This document shows, piece after piece, positions 1 to 9,405 of a DNA stretch of 64,000 nucleotides. Origin of the DNA: Schaalia sp. lx-260 (GTDB taxonomy: Bacteria; Actinomycetota; Actinomycetes; Actinomycetales; Actinomycetaceae). The first letter of the stretch is position 1; every line of letters starts with the position of its first letter. A program made the translations under genes and the position numbers. The notes beneath the pieces were generated by a model, which was given only the letters and a program-made list of their open reading frames with translations, did not search any database and was not told the origin of the DNA. Where the stretch lies: contig NZ_JAJNRQ010000001.1 of assembly GCF_021083645.1 (NCBI RefSeq), positions 372,001 through 436,000 on the forward strand, read 5' to 3'.

Positions 1-2
1 CT

Positions 3-1400
3 GAGGGGGCACAAGCGGATACGGTAAAAAACGGTGACCGCTTCACTAGGACTGTATCTGCCTCACCCGATAAAGAAAAGGAAAACAACGAACAGAGCAA
101 AAAAACTGAAGATACATCCCCTGTTGCCTTTGCTCATCCTGATACTTCAACGGAACAAAGGCCGATCATCCCTGCTGAGGGTGCAGATTTGCATAAAGAA
201 GCAGATGCTATCCGAGGGCGATGGGGTGAAATTGTTGACCGCTTAGCATCAACCAGCCGTGTGGTGTGGTCCTTACTTCACCAATACGGGCAGCTGGGCG
301 CTGTAGATGGAAATACCGTGGTCATTCTTTTGCCCACCGCAGGGCATGTTTCGCACTTTACTCACGGTGGACGTGGAAATATCGTCGCCCAAGCAATCCA
401 CGCAGTTACAGGTATACATGTTGAGGTTCGTGCTGAAATAGGACAAGTAGGGGGTGGGCGACCCGTGACGGCTGCTTCTGCAGTTGTCAATATGCCACTG
501 CGTGAATCTGATTCACTCCCTGATGAATCACCCGCATATCGGGAAACGGAAGCAGTCCCTGCTTCTGAATCAGTGTGGCCGCAAGCAGCAATCCCCCCCA
601 CCTCTTTCCCGGCTTCTTCTGAGGAAAATAGGCGAGGAATGACTGACGAGGCCAATGCCTCACCTACACAAGAAAACCATAGTCACACTTTCCCTGAAGA
701 TTATCGTGATACGTACCTTGTTGAGGGAGAAAATTCGCTGACAAGAGAGGAACCTTTTCATGAATCTGCGCTGGTAGAGCCGACAAACGTAGACTCAACA
801 CAATACGCCGATTACCGTCCTGGACCCGCTGAAGCTGAATGGGAGCCTTTGCCTGTAAAAAATATTCCTCCAGAAAGTCAAAAAAATGATCTGTCACACT
901 CACCTGCATATCAACAAAACCCCACAGAAAGCACAAAATCCATTGATGCTTCCATAGGAATAAGCACTACTGGAATAGAAAAAGAGGAAGGAAATATCGC
1001 TCCTTCTGCCCATGACGCAGGGCCATTTAGCCCAGCAGATCCACCGCATATGCAATCTGTACCTGTGATAAATGGTTGGAGTGAAACGGTGGCTGTGCCC
1101 GGGGGAGAAGTCACATACAGTAATGAGGATCCTTTTGTATCCGAAGGTAAAGTGGCGGAAGCTTTCGGATATGGAGCTTTTTCCGACAGGTATCCTCAAA
1201 GAAAACATCATGAATCCGCATCATCAGAAATGACTGTGACACAGGAAAATCAGCCTGCTGCGCGCCCAGCTCGTGTAAGTGCAGCAGATGATGAATCAGC
1301 GAGTATTGACGATATTGACGCGGAAAACACAGGAAAAATTGGTTTAGCAGCAGTTTTTGATGTGCTGGGCGGGACAGTAATTGACACGAAAAACACATAA
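3..1400 (+). CDS. dnaX: DNA polymerase III subunit gamma/tau, C-terminal part (5' end outside window)
   Basis: The reading frame is already open at the left edge and ends with TAA at 1398-1400, so only the C-terminal 465 or so residues are present. The segment coding from about 190 to 470 (RGRWGEIVDRLASTSRVVWS and onward, through VILLPTAGHVSHF) matches the clamp-loader tau C-terminal fold seen in actinobacterial DnaX. It is followed by a long acidic, Pro/Glu/Ser-rich and probably disordered region, and a short ordered tail. DnaX is the ATPase of the replicative clamp loader; the ATPase domains lie upstream and cannot be checked here. The position immediately before recR is the usual synteny. 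No ybaB-like gene lies between them, although one is often found there. Identification rests on the fold-like segment and on synteny. Confidence 0.8.
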   Translation, partial: EGAQADTVKNGDRFTRTVSASPDKEKENNEQSKKTEDTSPVAFAHPDTSTEQRPIIPAEGADLHKEADAIRGRWGEIVDRLASTSRVVWSLLHQYGQLGAVDGNTVVILLPTAGHVSHFTHGGRGNIVAQAIHAVTGIHVEVRAEIGQVGGGRPVTAASAVVNMPLRESDSLPDESPAYRETEAVPASESVWPQAAIPPTSFPASSEENRRGMTDEANASPTQENHSHTFPEDYRDTYLVEGENSLTREEPFHESALVEPTNVDSTQYADYRPGPAEAEWEPLPVKNIPPESQKNDLSHSPAYQQNPTESTKSIDASIGISTTGIEKEEGNIAPSAHDAGPFSPADPPHMQSVPVINGWSETVAVPGGEVTYSNEDPFVSEGKVAEAFGYGAFSDRYPQRKHHESASSEMTVTQENQPAARPARVSAADDESASIDDIDAENTGKIGLAAVFDVLGGTVIDTKNT

Positions 1401-1506
1401 ACCCACCTCTTACGCTCCACAGCAAAGCTGACATCAACGCGTAGTATTCCTATGTTTGATCGATTCGTCATCATTTCTGGTATTTAGCTGAAAGAAAGAA
1501 ACACCC

Positions 1507-2103
1507 ATGTATGAAGGTGCTTTACAAAGCCTCGTTGATCAACTGGGACGCCTTCCCGGAGTTGGCCCAAAATCAGCTCAACGTATGGCTTTGTATCTTT
1601 TAGAAGCAGAACCTGATGAAGTATCAATGCTTGTGGAAGCCATTAACGCAGTTCGTACTCGTGTTCATCACTGTGAAATATGCGCGAATCTGACAGAAGA
1701 AAATACCTGTGCTATTTGTCGTGACATACGTCGTGACCCCACGATGATTTGCGTGGTCCAAGAGCCAAAAGACATACAGGCAATTGAAGCAGCCCGAGTA
1801 TTCCGAGGTCGTTATCACGTACTGGGCGGCGCAATTGATCCGATGAGGGGGATCGGCCCAGAACAATTACGCATACGTGAACTGCTCACACGGCTTCAAG
1901 ACGGGCAAGTAACTGAAATTATTTTGGCAACGAATCCGAATATTGAAGGCGAAGCCACAGCCTCTTACCTTGCGCGCACCTTAGCGACTATTGGCGTGAC
2001 AACATCACGACTTGCTATGGGATTACCAGTGGGAGGCGACCTAGAATACGCCGATGCTGTGACACTCGGGCGAGCACTTGAAGGCCGCAGACACATCGAC
2101 TAA
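1507..2103 (+). CDS. recR: Recombination mediator protein RecR
   Basis: A 198-residue protein of the length usual for RecR. It has an N-terminal helix-hairpin-helix ([15 protein letters not shown], about residues 14-28), a four-cysteine zinc finger (C56, C59, C68, C71) and a TOPRIM domain from about residue 80, with the acidic motif in [12 protein letters not shown]. RecR works with RecO (and RecF) to load RecA on SSB-coated single-stranded DNA at gaps. The start follows a weak purine-rich site (AAAGAAAG) 7 nt upstream of ATG. It lies 106 nt downstream of dnaX on the same strand and is probably co-transcribed with it. All key motifs are intact. Confidence 0.96.
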   Translation: MYEGALQSLVDQLGRLPGVGPKSAQRMALYLLEAEPDEVSMLVEAINAVRTRVHHCEICANLTEENTCAICRDIRRDPTMICVVQEPKDIQAIEAARVFRGRYHVLGGAIDPMRGIGPEQLRIRELLTRLQDGQVTEIILATNPNIEGEATASYLARTLATIGVTTSRLAMGLPVGGDLEYADAVTLGRALEGRRHID

Positions 2104-2170
2104 AAACTCGAAGAAACACAACTTCTTCAGTTCCACAGGAAAATCATAGTTTTTCAGGTGTCCTTTTTTA

Positions 2171-2920
2171 GTGCGACCTGACAAAATGACGAATGTGACT
2201 TCCAATCAATCTTCATTTACGCGACCCGATGGTAGCCCCATCCGCATCCTTGTTGTTGATGATGAAACTGTGCTTGCTGAACTTTTAAGTGCAGCATTGC
2301 GGCACCAAGGATGGATGACGCGCACCGCAGCTAATGGTTGGGAAGCCTTAGAAAGCACAGATGAATACCAACCGGATATTGTTGTCCTTGACGTTCAAAT
2401 GCCAGGGTTGGATGGAATGGCCACGCTGGAACGCCTTCGCAAAAAACATCCACATATCCCTGTTCTTTTCCTTACAGCACGTGACGCTGTTGCTGATCGT
2501 ATAGCGGGTCTACGTGCAGGTGCGGATGATTATGTGACAAAACCTTTCGATTTGGACGAAGTAATCGCCCGCATTGATGCGCTTTTACGTCGAGCTGGCA
2601 TGGCCAGCACCACAGTAAGCCACATACTCACAGTGGGTGACCTTGTTCTGGACGAAGATTCACACGATGTGACACGCGCAGGACAACCCATTCTTTTAAC
2701 AAATACAGAATTTGAGCTCTTACGATATTTCATGGAAAACCCAAATATTGTGCTTTCAAAATCTCAGATTCTTGACCGTGTGTGGTCATATGATTTTGGT
2801 GGGCAAGCAAATGTTGTGGAACTGTACGTGTCTTACTTACGTAAAAAAATTGATCGTGACCGTGAACCAATGATCCACACATTACGCGGAGCAGGTTACA
2901 TGTTGCGTCCACCAGCCTAG
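2171..2920 (+). CDS. Two-component response regulator, OmpR/PhoB family
   Basis: About 249 residues: a receiver domain (residues about 24-140) followed by an OmpR-type winged helix (about 150-247). The acidic pocket DD (30-31), the phosphoacceptor D74 in VVLDVQMPGLDGM, the switch T102 and K124 in YVTKPFD are all present. It probably turns membrane signals sensed by the kinase encoded downstream into transcription changes. GTG at 2171 and ATG at 2186 are both possible starts; neither has a strong ribosome site. It resembles MprA/TcrX-type regulators of actinobacteria, but the exact orthologue cannot be fixed from sequence alone. Four helically phased TTC repeats upstream of htrA (11169-11210) are a plausible target of a regulator of this family; that link is inferred. 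Confidence 0.93.
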   Translation: MRPDKMTNVTSNQSSFTRPDGSPIRILVVDDETVLAELLSAALRHQGWMTRTAANGWEALESTDEYQPDIVVLDVQMPGLDGMATLERLRKKHPHIPVLFLTARDAVADRIAGLRAGADDYVTKPFDLDEVIARIDALLRRAGMASTTVSHILTVGDLVLDEDSHDVTRAGQPILLTNTEFELLRYFMENPNIVLSKSQILDRVWSYDFGGQANVVELYVSYLRKKIDRDREPMIHTLRGAGYMLRPPA

Positions 2921-3035
2921 AGCAAGTAGCCATGTGTATTCGCTTTCATGAATGTTCCTCAGAGTCCTGCTTACAGAAAATGCCTCTGAACTGTCTATAT
3001 GAAAACCTTTCCACTTGGAAAAAAGGGGTGTGAAA

Positions 3036-4772
3036 GTGATGAATATGAAAACAACAAGACGTGCTATACGCCGATGGGCTTTATCAACACGCCTATCTAT
3101 ATTTATGGCCTTAATTGTTGCTGTGTCGCTTGCTTTAATGACAGGTGCTGCCAGCTATGCCATGCGCACTTGGATGGTTCACGAACTGGACATGTCAGTG
3201 CAAGAAGACTTAACGCATGTCAAAAATCTTATTGAAAATGAAGATGTGATCCCTGCTGTGAAAGCAGCGGAAAATATTGGTCGCTCATTTGACGCCTTTG
3301 ACAAAGAAAGCCAGCAAACAGAAAAACCCAGTGAAGAAGCCGCTCCACTTGAGCAATCGGGGGACTTAGCACACTCGGAGCAATCTGAGAGTTTACCGCT
3401 TCCTCCTTCAGATTTGGATGGTCCAGGATCACATGACGGTCAACTGCAACTCATATCGACAAGCCAAGGCATATACACCGGTCTTGTGCGAGGATTTCGA
3501 GTACTTACCCTGAAACAACCTGAAATTGATGTCCTCACGCATGTGCCAACAACAGGACACTATCGCACGGTATATGTAGGACCACACGGATATTTTCGTG
3601 TAGCTGCCACAGAAACCTCGGATGGCACGCGCATTGTTGTTGGACAATCATTGGATCATGTATATGGACTGACGCGCACATTGTTGCTGATTGCATGCGC
3701 GTGCGCATGTGTGATTGCAGGTGTAGCTGCCTTGCTTGGCCGCCGCTGGGTGCTCCGTGAAATGAAACCCCTCGGAGCAGTTGCCCAAATAGCGCGCCAA
3801 ATAAGCCATAAAGATTTAAGCGCGACACAGACAATAGAACCTTTTGAACGGGTGGAACCTACTGCGATCGTTAAAGGAACAGAAGTTGGGGACGTGAGCC
3901 AAGCGTTAAACGCCATGATTGACAATGTGGAACATGCTTTCCAAGCTCGCACCGAATCTGAGCAACGTTTACGTCAGTTCGTAGCGGATGCGTCACATGA
4001 ATTACGTACCCCTTTAGCCTCAATTCAGGGATACACCCAGCTTTTGCAACGAAACTCCATTGATACTTCAACAGCCTTAACTCGTATTGGCGCAGAATCA
4101 GCACGTATGTCTGACCTTGTGGAGGACCTACTATTACTGGCACGCCTTGATGCAGGACGGGAACTGAATACGGAACCTGTCAATATCATTCTTCTTGCCA
4201 TTGACGCCCTGACAGATGCTCACGCAGCAAGTCCACAGCACCAATGGAATCTAAATATTCCTCAAGGTGCGCAAGCTGAACACTGCTACGTGCGCGGTGA
4301 TGAAGCCGCTTTACGGCAGGTATTTGCGAATCTGTTGAGCAACGCGCGTGTACACACTCCGGCAGGAACAATTGTGGATTTATCAATCCAGCCAGAGGAA
4401 GCTCAAGGAACAACATATTTCACGAATACACCTGTCGATTCTGACGCGCATGAACAATCCGCAGACAAAGGGAAAGAAAACCTTGTGATTACTGTGCGTG
4501 ATAACGGCCCAGGTATTCCTCAACACTTACGCGATACGGTATTTGATCGTTTTGTTCGTGCTGATACATCCCGCACACGCGCCACTGGAAAAGGCTCATC
4601 TGGATTAGGTCTTTCCATTGTGAGCTCAATCGTAGAAGCCTTAGGTGGGAAAGTAATTTTAAGCACCGTCTGCGAGGGAGAAGAACCTATCGCAGATATG
4701 ACACATGGGACGATATATACGGTCGTTTTACCGCGTATGGACTACGAGGAAACCGCAGAGCAGCCCTCATGA
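3036..4772 (+). CDS. Sensor histidine kinase with HAMP domain, partner of upstream regulator
   Basis: A membrane histidine kinase of about 578 residues. The order is a first membrane helix (IFMALIVAVSLALM), an extracytoplasmic region of about 170 residues rich in Glu/Ser/Pro, a second helix (LLLIACACACVIAGVAALLG), HAMP, HisKA with the phosphorylated His in VADASHELRTPLAS, N box (LLSNARVH), G1 (DNGPGIP) and G2 (GSSGLGLSIV). The frame can be read from TTG 3015, but an AAAGGGG site at 3022-3028 fits GTG 3036 (7 nt) or ATG 3039 (10 nt) better. It lies 115 nt after the regulator gene in the same direction. Architecture is close to actinobacterial MprB/TcrY-type kinases; the stimulus is unknown. 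Confidence 0.93.
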   Translation: MMNMKTTRRAIRRWALSTRLSIFMALIVAVSLALMTGAASYAMRTWMVHELDMSVQEDLTHVKNLIENEDVIPAVKAAENIGRSFDAFDKESQQTEKPSEEAAPLEQSGDLAHSEQSESLPLPPSDLDGPGSHDGQLQLISTSQGIYTGLVRGFRVLTLKQPEIDVLTHVPTTGHYRTVYVGPHGYFRVAATETSDGTRIVVGQSLDHVYGLTRTLLLIACACACVIAGVAALLGRRWVLREMKPLGAVAQIARQISHKDLSATQTIEPFERVEPTAIVKGTEVGDVSQALNAMIDNVEHAFQARTESEQRLRQFVADASHELRTPLASIQGYTQLLQRNSIDTSTALTRIGAESARMSDLVEDLLLLARLDAGRELNTEPVNIILLAIDALTDAHAASPQHQWNLNIPQGAQAEHCYVRGDEAALRQVFANLLSNARVHTPAGTIVDLSIQPEEAQGTTYFTNTPVDSDAHEQSADKGKENLVITVRDNGPGIPQHLRDTVFDRFVRADTSRTRATGKGSSGLGLSIVSSIVEALGGKVILSTVCEGEEPIADMTHGTIYTVVLPRMDYEETAEQPS

Positions 4773-4799
4773 AAAACCCTTATTGTTGTCAGCAATAGC

Positions 4800-5780
4800 T
4801 CAGTAATAGTACGGATACTGCGACCAATCCGGCGTGCGATGTTCAAGGAAAGCATCACGTCCTTCTTGAGCCTCATGCGTCATATACGCCATACGTGTCG
4901 CTTCTCCTGCGAACACTTGCTGGCCGGCTAAACCATCATCAGCGAGATTGAAAGCAAACTTCAGCATCCGTATTGCTTGTGGTGACTTTGTTGCGATGAT
5001 ACGTGCCCACTCTAAAGCCGTATTTTCCAGCTCGCAATGCGTAACAGCACGGTTGATGGCACCCCACTTTTCTGCGGTATCAGCATCATAACGTTCAGCA
5101 AGGAAAAATATTTCACGTGCTCTGCGGTCCCCCACTTGACGTGCAAGAAGCGCAGAACCATAACCTGCATCAAAAGAACCAACATTCGCATCAGTTTGCA
5201 TAAAAGCCGCATGCTCACGTGAAGCAACCGACAAATCACACACCACATGAAGTGAATGGCCGCCACCAGCAGCCCAACCAGGAACAGCCGCAATCACCAC
5301 TTTCGGCATAGTCCGAATAAGTCTTTGTACCTCAAGGATATGTAAGCGTCCAGCACGCGCAGGATCAACATTTTCACGCCGCGTACCAGTATCAGCATTC
5401 GCATCTGAGCCTTCGATTTCATAACGGTACCCGTCACGCCCACGAATCCTTTGATCGCCACCAGAACAAAAAGCGTACCCACCATCACGCGGCGACGGAC
5501 CATTACCTGTCAAAATAACAGCAGCCACATCAGAACTCATCCGCGCGTGATCTAAACACCGGTATAGTTCATCAACGGTATGAGGGCGGAAAGCATTACG
5601 AATCTCCGGTCGATCAAAAGCTATCCGAACAACAGGTAAATCCTTACCCGCAGGTTTTCCATCAAGCTCATAGCCACGTGAAATGCCACGATGATACGTG
5701 ACATCTGACAGAGTAAATCCGCTGACCTCACGCCAGCGTGTGGGATCGAAAGTATCAGAAACACAATCTAAAGCACTCAT
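4800..5780 (-). CDS. menB: 1,4-dihydroxy-2-naphthoyl-CoA synthase (naphthoate synthase)
   Basis: A crotonase-fold enzyme of about 326 residues that closes the second ring of menaquinone: o-succinylbenzoyl-CoA to 1,4-dihydroxy-2-naphthoyl-CoA. Family marks are FCSGGDQRIRGRDGY (oxyanion hole and MenB-specific loop), PGWAAGGGHSLHVVCD, the catalytic-site stretch DANVGSFDAGYGS, and the C-terminal tail ending PDWSQYPYYY. ATG at 5780 (MSALDCV) is preferred over an upstream GTG at 5810. It is transcribed away from the GH42 gene and converges with the histidine kinase gene, whose stop is only 27 nt away. It cooperates with menC, menD, menF and menG in the same window. Confidence 0.96.
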   Translation of the reverse strand: MSALDCVSDTFDPTRWREVSGFTLSDVTYHRGISRGYELDGKPAGKDLPVVRIAFDRPEIRNAFRPHTVDELYRCLDHARMSSDVAAVILTGNGPSPRDGGYAFCSGGDQRIRGRDGYRYEIEGSDANADTGTRRENVDPARAGRLHILEVQRLIRTMPKVVIAAVPGWAAGGGHSLHVVCDLSVASREHAAFMQTDANVGSFDAGYGSALLARQVGDRRAREIFFLAERYDADTAEKWGAINRAVTHCELENTALEWARIIATKSPQAIRMLKFAFNLADDGLAGQQVFAGEATRMAYMTHEAQEGRDAFLEHRTPDWSQYPYYY

Positions 5781-5827
5781 GATCTCTAGCTTAGGTGCCA
5801 CAAGCTGCACGTGTGGAATTCATAAGG

Positions 5828-5912
5828 CTTTGCTCCCAAGGAACGAGGGAAAACGACGCGCTCAACCCACGCCAGCAGTTCTTCAAAACTTTGCCCCCCA
5901 AGGGATGAGGAA
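5828..5912. repeat. Imperfect direct repeat pair between menB and the GH42 gene
   Basis: CTTTGCTCCCAAGGAACGAG at 5828 and CTTTGCCCCCCAAGGGATGA at 5889 match at most positions if one extra C is allowed. The copies start 61 bp apart. No third copy is seen at 5767 or 5950. It could be a decayed repeat unit or a protein-binding pair in the divergent promoter region. Confidence 0.4.
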
Positions 5913-5984
5913 AAGGCAAGCAATATCAAGCAATATGAGCAATGATAGGCGGTCTCAGCCTCAATTAAATTATGCTGAAATACA

Positions 5985-5998
5985 CGTACATGTGTACG
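5985..5998. promoter_or_regulatory. Dyad in front of the GH42 gene, candidate operator
   Basis: CGTACA-TG-TGTACG is a perfect 6-bp dyad with a 2-bp centre, 20 bp upstream of the ATG of the beta-galactosidase gene and just after an AT-rich stretch (AATTAAATTATGCT) that could hold the -10 region. It is a reasonable site for a sugar-responsive repressor, but no regulator gene is adjacent. Confidence 0.4.
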
Positions 5999-6018
5999 CA
6001 AAGTCAAAGGAAGTGAAG

Positions 6019-8199
6019 ATGATTCCAACGCTACGAACACCCGCGTATGGTGGCGACTGGAGCCCCGAACAATGGGACGAAGCAACAATCGATCAGGATA
6101 TTCACCTGATGGGCGAAGCCGGGGTCACAATGATTTCCCTCGGCATCTTTTCGTGGGCTTTCCTTGAACCAACAGAAAAGCACTATGACTTTGACTGGTT
6201 GGCTTCCATTATTGACCGTTTACATGCAGCAGGAATAGCTGTTGATCTTGCCAGCGGAACAGCATCCCCACCCGCATGGATGGCCCATACATACCCTCAA
6301 ACATTACCTGTAGACAAGCATGGTGTGCGTTTAGGTTTTGGTTCACGACAGCAGTATTGTCCATCTTCCCCTATCTACCGTGCAGCTGCCCGGGGCCTGG
6401 TTCAGCGTCTTGCCCAACGTTTTGGCGGCCATCCGGCAGTTGCTTTATGGCATATCGGTAATGAATACGGGTGTCACACAGCACAGTGTTACTGTGACAT
6501 ATGCGCAGATGCATTCCGCGTCTGGTTACGTAACCGTTACAGCAATCTCACAGAGCTCAATGAAGTATGGGGAACGGCTTTTTGGTCGCAACGCTACACC
6601 GCCTACGAACAGATCATGCCGCCTCGTGAAATGCCAACATTCCATAATCCTGCTCAGGATCTTGATTGGAAACGTTTTTGCCAAGAAAACCTGCTTTCAC
6701 TTATGCGTATGGAAAAGGAAGCGATACGTGAATACTCCGATCGCCCAGTGACAACGAATTTCATGGGTGATTTTTCAAGTCTGGACTATGCGCAGTGGGC
6801 GAAATATCTTGATGTTATTTCTGATGATTCATACCCTGATCCAGCCGATCCTGCTGCCGCGCATACAGCGGCCTGGACTGCAGATATTATGCGAGGCTTA
6901 AAAGCGGGGAAACCATGGCTCCTGATGGAGCAAGCTCCCAGCGCGGTCCAATGGCGTGAACGCAATTCACCGAAACGACCAGGACAATTTACCCTCTGGT
7001 CTGTAGCAAAAATGGCGCACGGTGCTGATGGGATTTTACAGTTCCAGTGGCGGCAATCCGTGCGCGGATCAGAAACCTTCCATTCGGGGATGGTGCCACA
7101 TTCAGGGAAAAAATCACGTACATGGCATGAGGTGGTGCGTACAGGCGAAGTCATACAGCGTCTTGCCCCCGTGATGGGTTCATCATATGAGGCTCAGGTG
7201 GCGGTTGTGATGGATTGGCCTTCCCAATGGGCGAAAGAATCTGCTATCGGCCCGGTTTCTGATGCGCCTTTTGAACGCACACGGGCGTGGCACCGCACTT
7301 TATGGGAAGCGGGGATTGCAACAGACGTTATCCCAGTGGATGCAGATTTTCGTAAGTATCGCCTCATTATTGTTCCGGAACTTTTCATTGACTATCCAGA
7401 TTGTGCTCAACGTTTACGTGAAGCAGCCCAGCAGGGAGCACACGTGATTGTGGAAGGACCTTCAGGTGTTGTTGATGAGCACATGAAAGCAGTCACAGGC
7501 GGATACCTCGGGTCTTTGCGTGAACTTGTAGGTGTTGCTGTGAGCGACCACGCCGCTTTAACGGGTGAGGTTATTTCTCCCAGTTCAGCAAGTGATAGTC
7601 GTGGAGATGCTGTGAACCGTTTGAGTCGTGCTGTGGGTGTGCCAAGCGCGTGTACGTGGGCAGGGTTAAGTGTAGTGTCTGAGCCTTTGCGTCGCTGTCT
7701 GGAACGTATTGGTTCTCCTGCGCCAGATATGCGTTGCGGTATGTGGGCAGAAGAAATCATGCCGTATCGAGGAGATACGTGGCAGAAAACAACAGACATT
7801 GACATTATCGCAGTATTTGATGGCCGAGGCGGTGGCGCAGATCTTTCAGGTATGCCCGCAATTACCCGACATCTGTGCGGGCAAGGGACAGCCTGGTATA
7901 TCGCATGTGATGTGGATGCTCTATCACGCTATGCCATAGCAACTTTGGTCTGTGCTTACGCGCGTGTGCGACCGGTGATGGCAGACCTTCCTGATGGGGT
8001 AGAAGCGCAACGACGCGGACCGTACCTGTTTTTGTTGAATCATTCAGATAAATCTGTTGAATTACGAGGGATTATTGGGACAGATTTAGTCGATCAGCAA
8101 GAATGCCGTGGGCACGTGATGCTTGCTCCGCGTAGCGTCATGGTGGTGGATACAGGAGGACATGCAGCTCTTGAGTCCACAGCTAAGGGCAAGCAATGA
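6019..8199 (+). CDS. Beta-galactosidase, glycoside hydrolase family 42
   Basis: A 726-residue GH42 enzyme with a (beta/alpha)8 catalytic domain, a trimerisation-type middle domain (about 390-610) and a beta C-terminal domain. The acid/base Glu is E149 in WHIGNEYGCH and the nucleophile is E304 in LLMEQAPSAVQW. Four cysteines near residues 153-165 (GCHTAQCYCDIC) resemble the GH42 zinc site. It hydrolyses terminal beta-galactosides, probably short galacto-oligosaccharides or arabinogalactan pieces, in the cytoplasm since no signal peptide is seen. The open frame extends back to 5698, across menB on the other strand; ATG 6019 with AAAGGAAGTG upstream is the natural start. It sits between menB and menC, an unusual neighbourhood for a sugar hydrolase. 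Confidence 0.94.
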   Translation: MIPTLRTPAYGGDWSPEQWDEATIDQDIHLMGEAGVTMISLGIFSWAFLEPTEKHYDFDWLASIIDRLHAAGIAVDLASGTASPPAWMAHTYPQTLPVDKHGVRLGFGSRQQYCPSSPIYRAAARGLVQRLAQRFGGHPAVALWHIGNEYGCHTAQCYCDICADAFRVWLRNRYSNLTELNEVWGTAFWSQRYTAYEQIMPPREMPTFHNPAQDLDWKRFCQENLLSLMRMEKEAIREYSDRPVTTNFMGDFSSLDYAQWAKYLDVISDDSYPDPADPAAAHTAAWTADIMRGLKAGKPWLLMEQAPSAVQWRERNSPKRPGQFTLWSVAKMAHGADGILQFQWRQSVRGSETFHSGMVPHSGKKSRTWHEVVRTGEVIQRLAPVMGSSYEAQVAVVMDWPSQWAKESAIGPVSDAPFERTRAWHRTLWEAGIATDVIPVDADFRKYRLIIVPELFIDYPDCAQRLREAAQQGAHVIVEGPSGVVDEHMKAVTGGYLGSLRELVGVAVSDHAALTGEVISPSSASDSRGDAVNRLSRAVGVPSACTWAGLSVVSEPLRRCLERIGSPAPDMRCGMWAEEIMPYRGDTWQKTTDIDIIAVFDGRGGGADLSGMPAITRHLCGQGTAWYIACDVDALSRYAIATLVCAYARVRPVMADLPDGVEAQRRGPYLFLLNHSDKSVELRGIIGTDLVDQQECRGHVMLAPRSVMVVDTGGHAALESTAKGKQ

Positions 8200-8235
8200 C
8201 ACAATACCTGTGTGGATTACGAGTTTTCGTCGCGT

Positions 8236-8283
8236 GAGGGTTCTTCTCTTGTACAGACAGAGGATTCTTCTTTTGTGCAGACA
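8236..8283 (+). repeat. Tandem duplication of 24 bp upstream of menC
   Basis: Two adjacent 24-bp units, GAGGGTTCTTCTCTTGTACA... at 8236-8259 and GAGGATTCTTCTTTTGTGCA... at 8260-8283, differ at three positions. If the menC frame is read from GTG 8212 they encode two 8-residue repeats (EGSSLVQT, EDSSFVQT), so the duplication keeps the frame. With the preferred menC start (8374) they are leader sequence. Confidence 0.6.
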
Positions 8284-8373
8284 AACGCATTAGAGCGTGA
8301 AACTGTGGCGCAACCGATGAAACCCCAAAGCCTACCTTTTTCACGATCGTATGCGGCAATGCGTGAGGTTGAT

Positions 8374-9405
8374 ATGTCCTCATGCTCGTCGCATATTCGG
8401 CGTACCTTGCAGGGCGTGGATCGCATAGTTGTGTATTCGCTTCCTTTAGTGACGCGCTTTCGCGGTGTGACGATACGTGAGGGCCTGTTGCTCCACGGTG
8501 AATACGGCTGGGGGGAAGCTGCGCCTTTTGTTGAATACGGTCCGCAAGAATCTTCACGCTGGCTATTTTCAGCATGGCAGGCAGCCTGTGTAGCCCCGCC
8601 GCAGGTACATGCTGATCGGGTCCTTGTGAATGTTACTATCCCTGTCAGCTCTCCAGAAGAAGCAGTGCAGCGTGTGGAAAGAAGCGGTGGCTGTGCGACT
8701 GCGAAAGTAAAAGTCGCAGATCCTCGTACTCGTTTATATGATGACTGTGAGCGCGTAGAAGCTGTTGCTGATGCGCTTGTGCGTACTGTGGGACAGGAGC
8801 GTGCTCGCGTGCGCGTGGATGTTAATGGAGCGTGGGATAAGGATGAGGCTATTCGTGCTTTAGCGGAGCTTGACCGTGCAGCCAGTAGCGTTGGTGGCCT
8901 TGAATACGCGGAGCAGCCGTGTGCGACAGTTGAAGAATTAGCTTATGTGCGTAAAGCCCAACATGTTCCCATTGCTGCAGATGAATCAATTCGCAGAGCA
9001 GATGACCCGATGAAAGTCATACGTAAGCAAGCTGCAGATGTGGCTGTTGTGAAAGTAGCGCCTTTAGGTGGATATGAGCGCACAGTGGATCTAGCTGAAC
9101 GCACAGGAGTACGGGTGGTTGTTTCCTCTGCTTTGGAATCATCGGTCGGATTGGCGACCGGTATCCGCACAGCCGCATATCTGATGGATCAGCAAGAGCC
9201 TGTGGCCTGTGGTTTGGCAACATCTCAATTACTGGCAGCAGATGTCACGTATCAACCATTGCAGGTTGCGGAGGGCTTCTTACCGGTTACCCCTATTGAG
9301 CCGTATGAGGAGGCAATAGGTAAAAAACCGTTACCGGATGGAACCTATGACAGGTGGGTGAGCCGTTTAGGGGATATGTGCGCATATATGGAGGCGTTTT
9401 CATGA
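8374..9405 (+). CDS. menC: o-Succinylbenzoate synthase
   Basis: An enolase-superfamily enzyme that dehydrates SHCHC to o-succinylbenzoate for menaquinone. The signature residues are the KxK pair in AKVKVADP, the metal ligands in RVDVNGAW, EYAEQP and IAADESIR, and the second catalytic Lys in VVKVAPLGG. The frame is open from GTG 8212, but ATG 8374 (MSSCSSHIRR) has a GAGG site 6 nt upstream and gives 343 residues, nearer the family length. The 54-residue upstream extension carries a tandem repeat and looks non-conserved. The stop overlaps the menD start (ATGA), so the two genes are translationally coupled. It follows the GH42 gene in the same direction. Confidence 0.92.
   Translation: MSSCSSHIRRTLQGVDRIVVYSLPLVTRFRGVTIREGLLLHGEYGWGEAAPFVEYGPQESSRWLFSAWQAACVAPPQVHADRVLVNVTIPVSSPEEAVQRVERSGGCATAKVKVADPRTRLYDDCERVEAVADALVRTVGQERARVRVDVNGAWDKDEAIRALAELDRAASSVGGLEYAEQPCATVEELAYVRKAQHVPIAADESIRRADDPMKVIRKQAADVAVVKVAPLGGYERTVDLAERTGVRVVVSSALESSVGLATGIRTAAYLMDQQEPVACGLATSQLLAADVTYQPLQVAEGFLPVTPIEPYEEAIGKKPLPDGTYDRWVSRLGDMCAYMEAFS

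Noticed and set aside
5828-5912. A functional CRISPR array
   Set aside because: Only two unequal copies, no third repeat, no cas gene in the window.
5698-6018. N-terminal extension of the GH42 protein
   Set aside because: It is antisense to the menB start and the divergent promoter region; ATG 6019 has a good ribosome site and matches the GH42 N-terminus.
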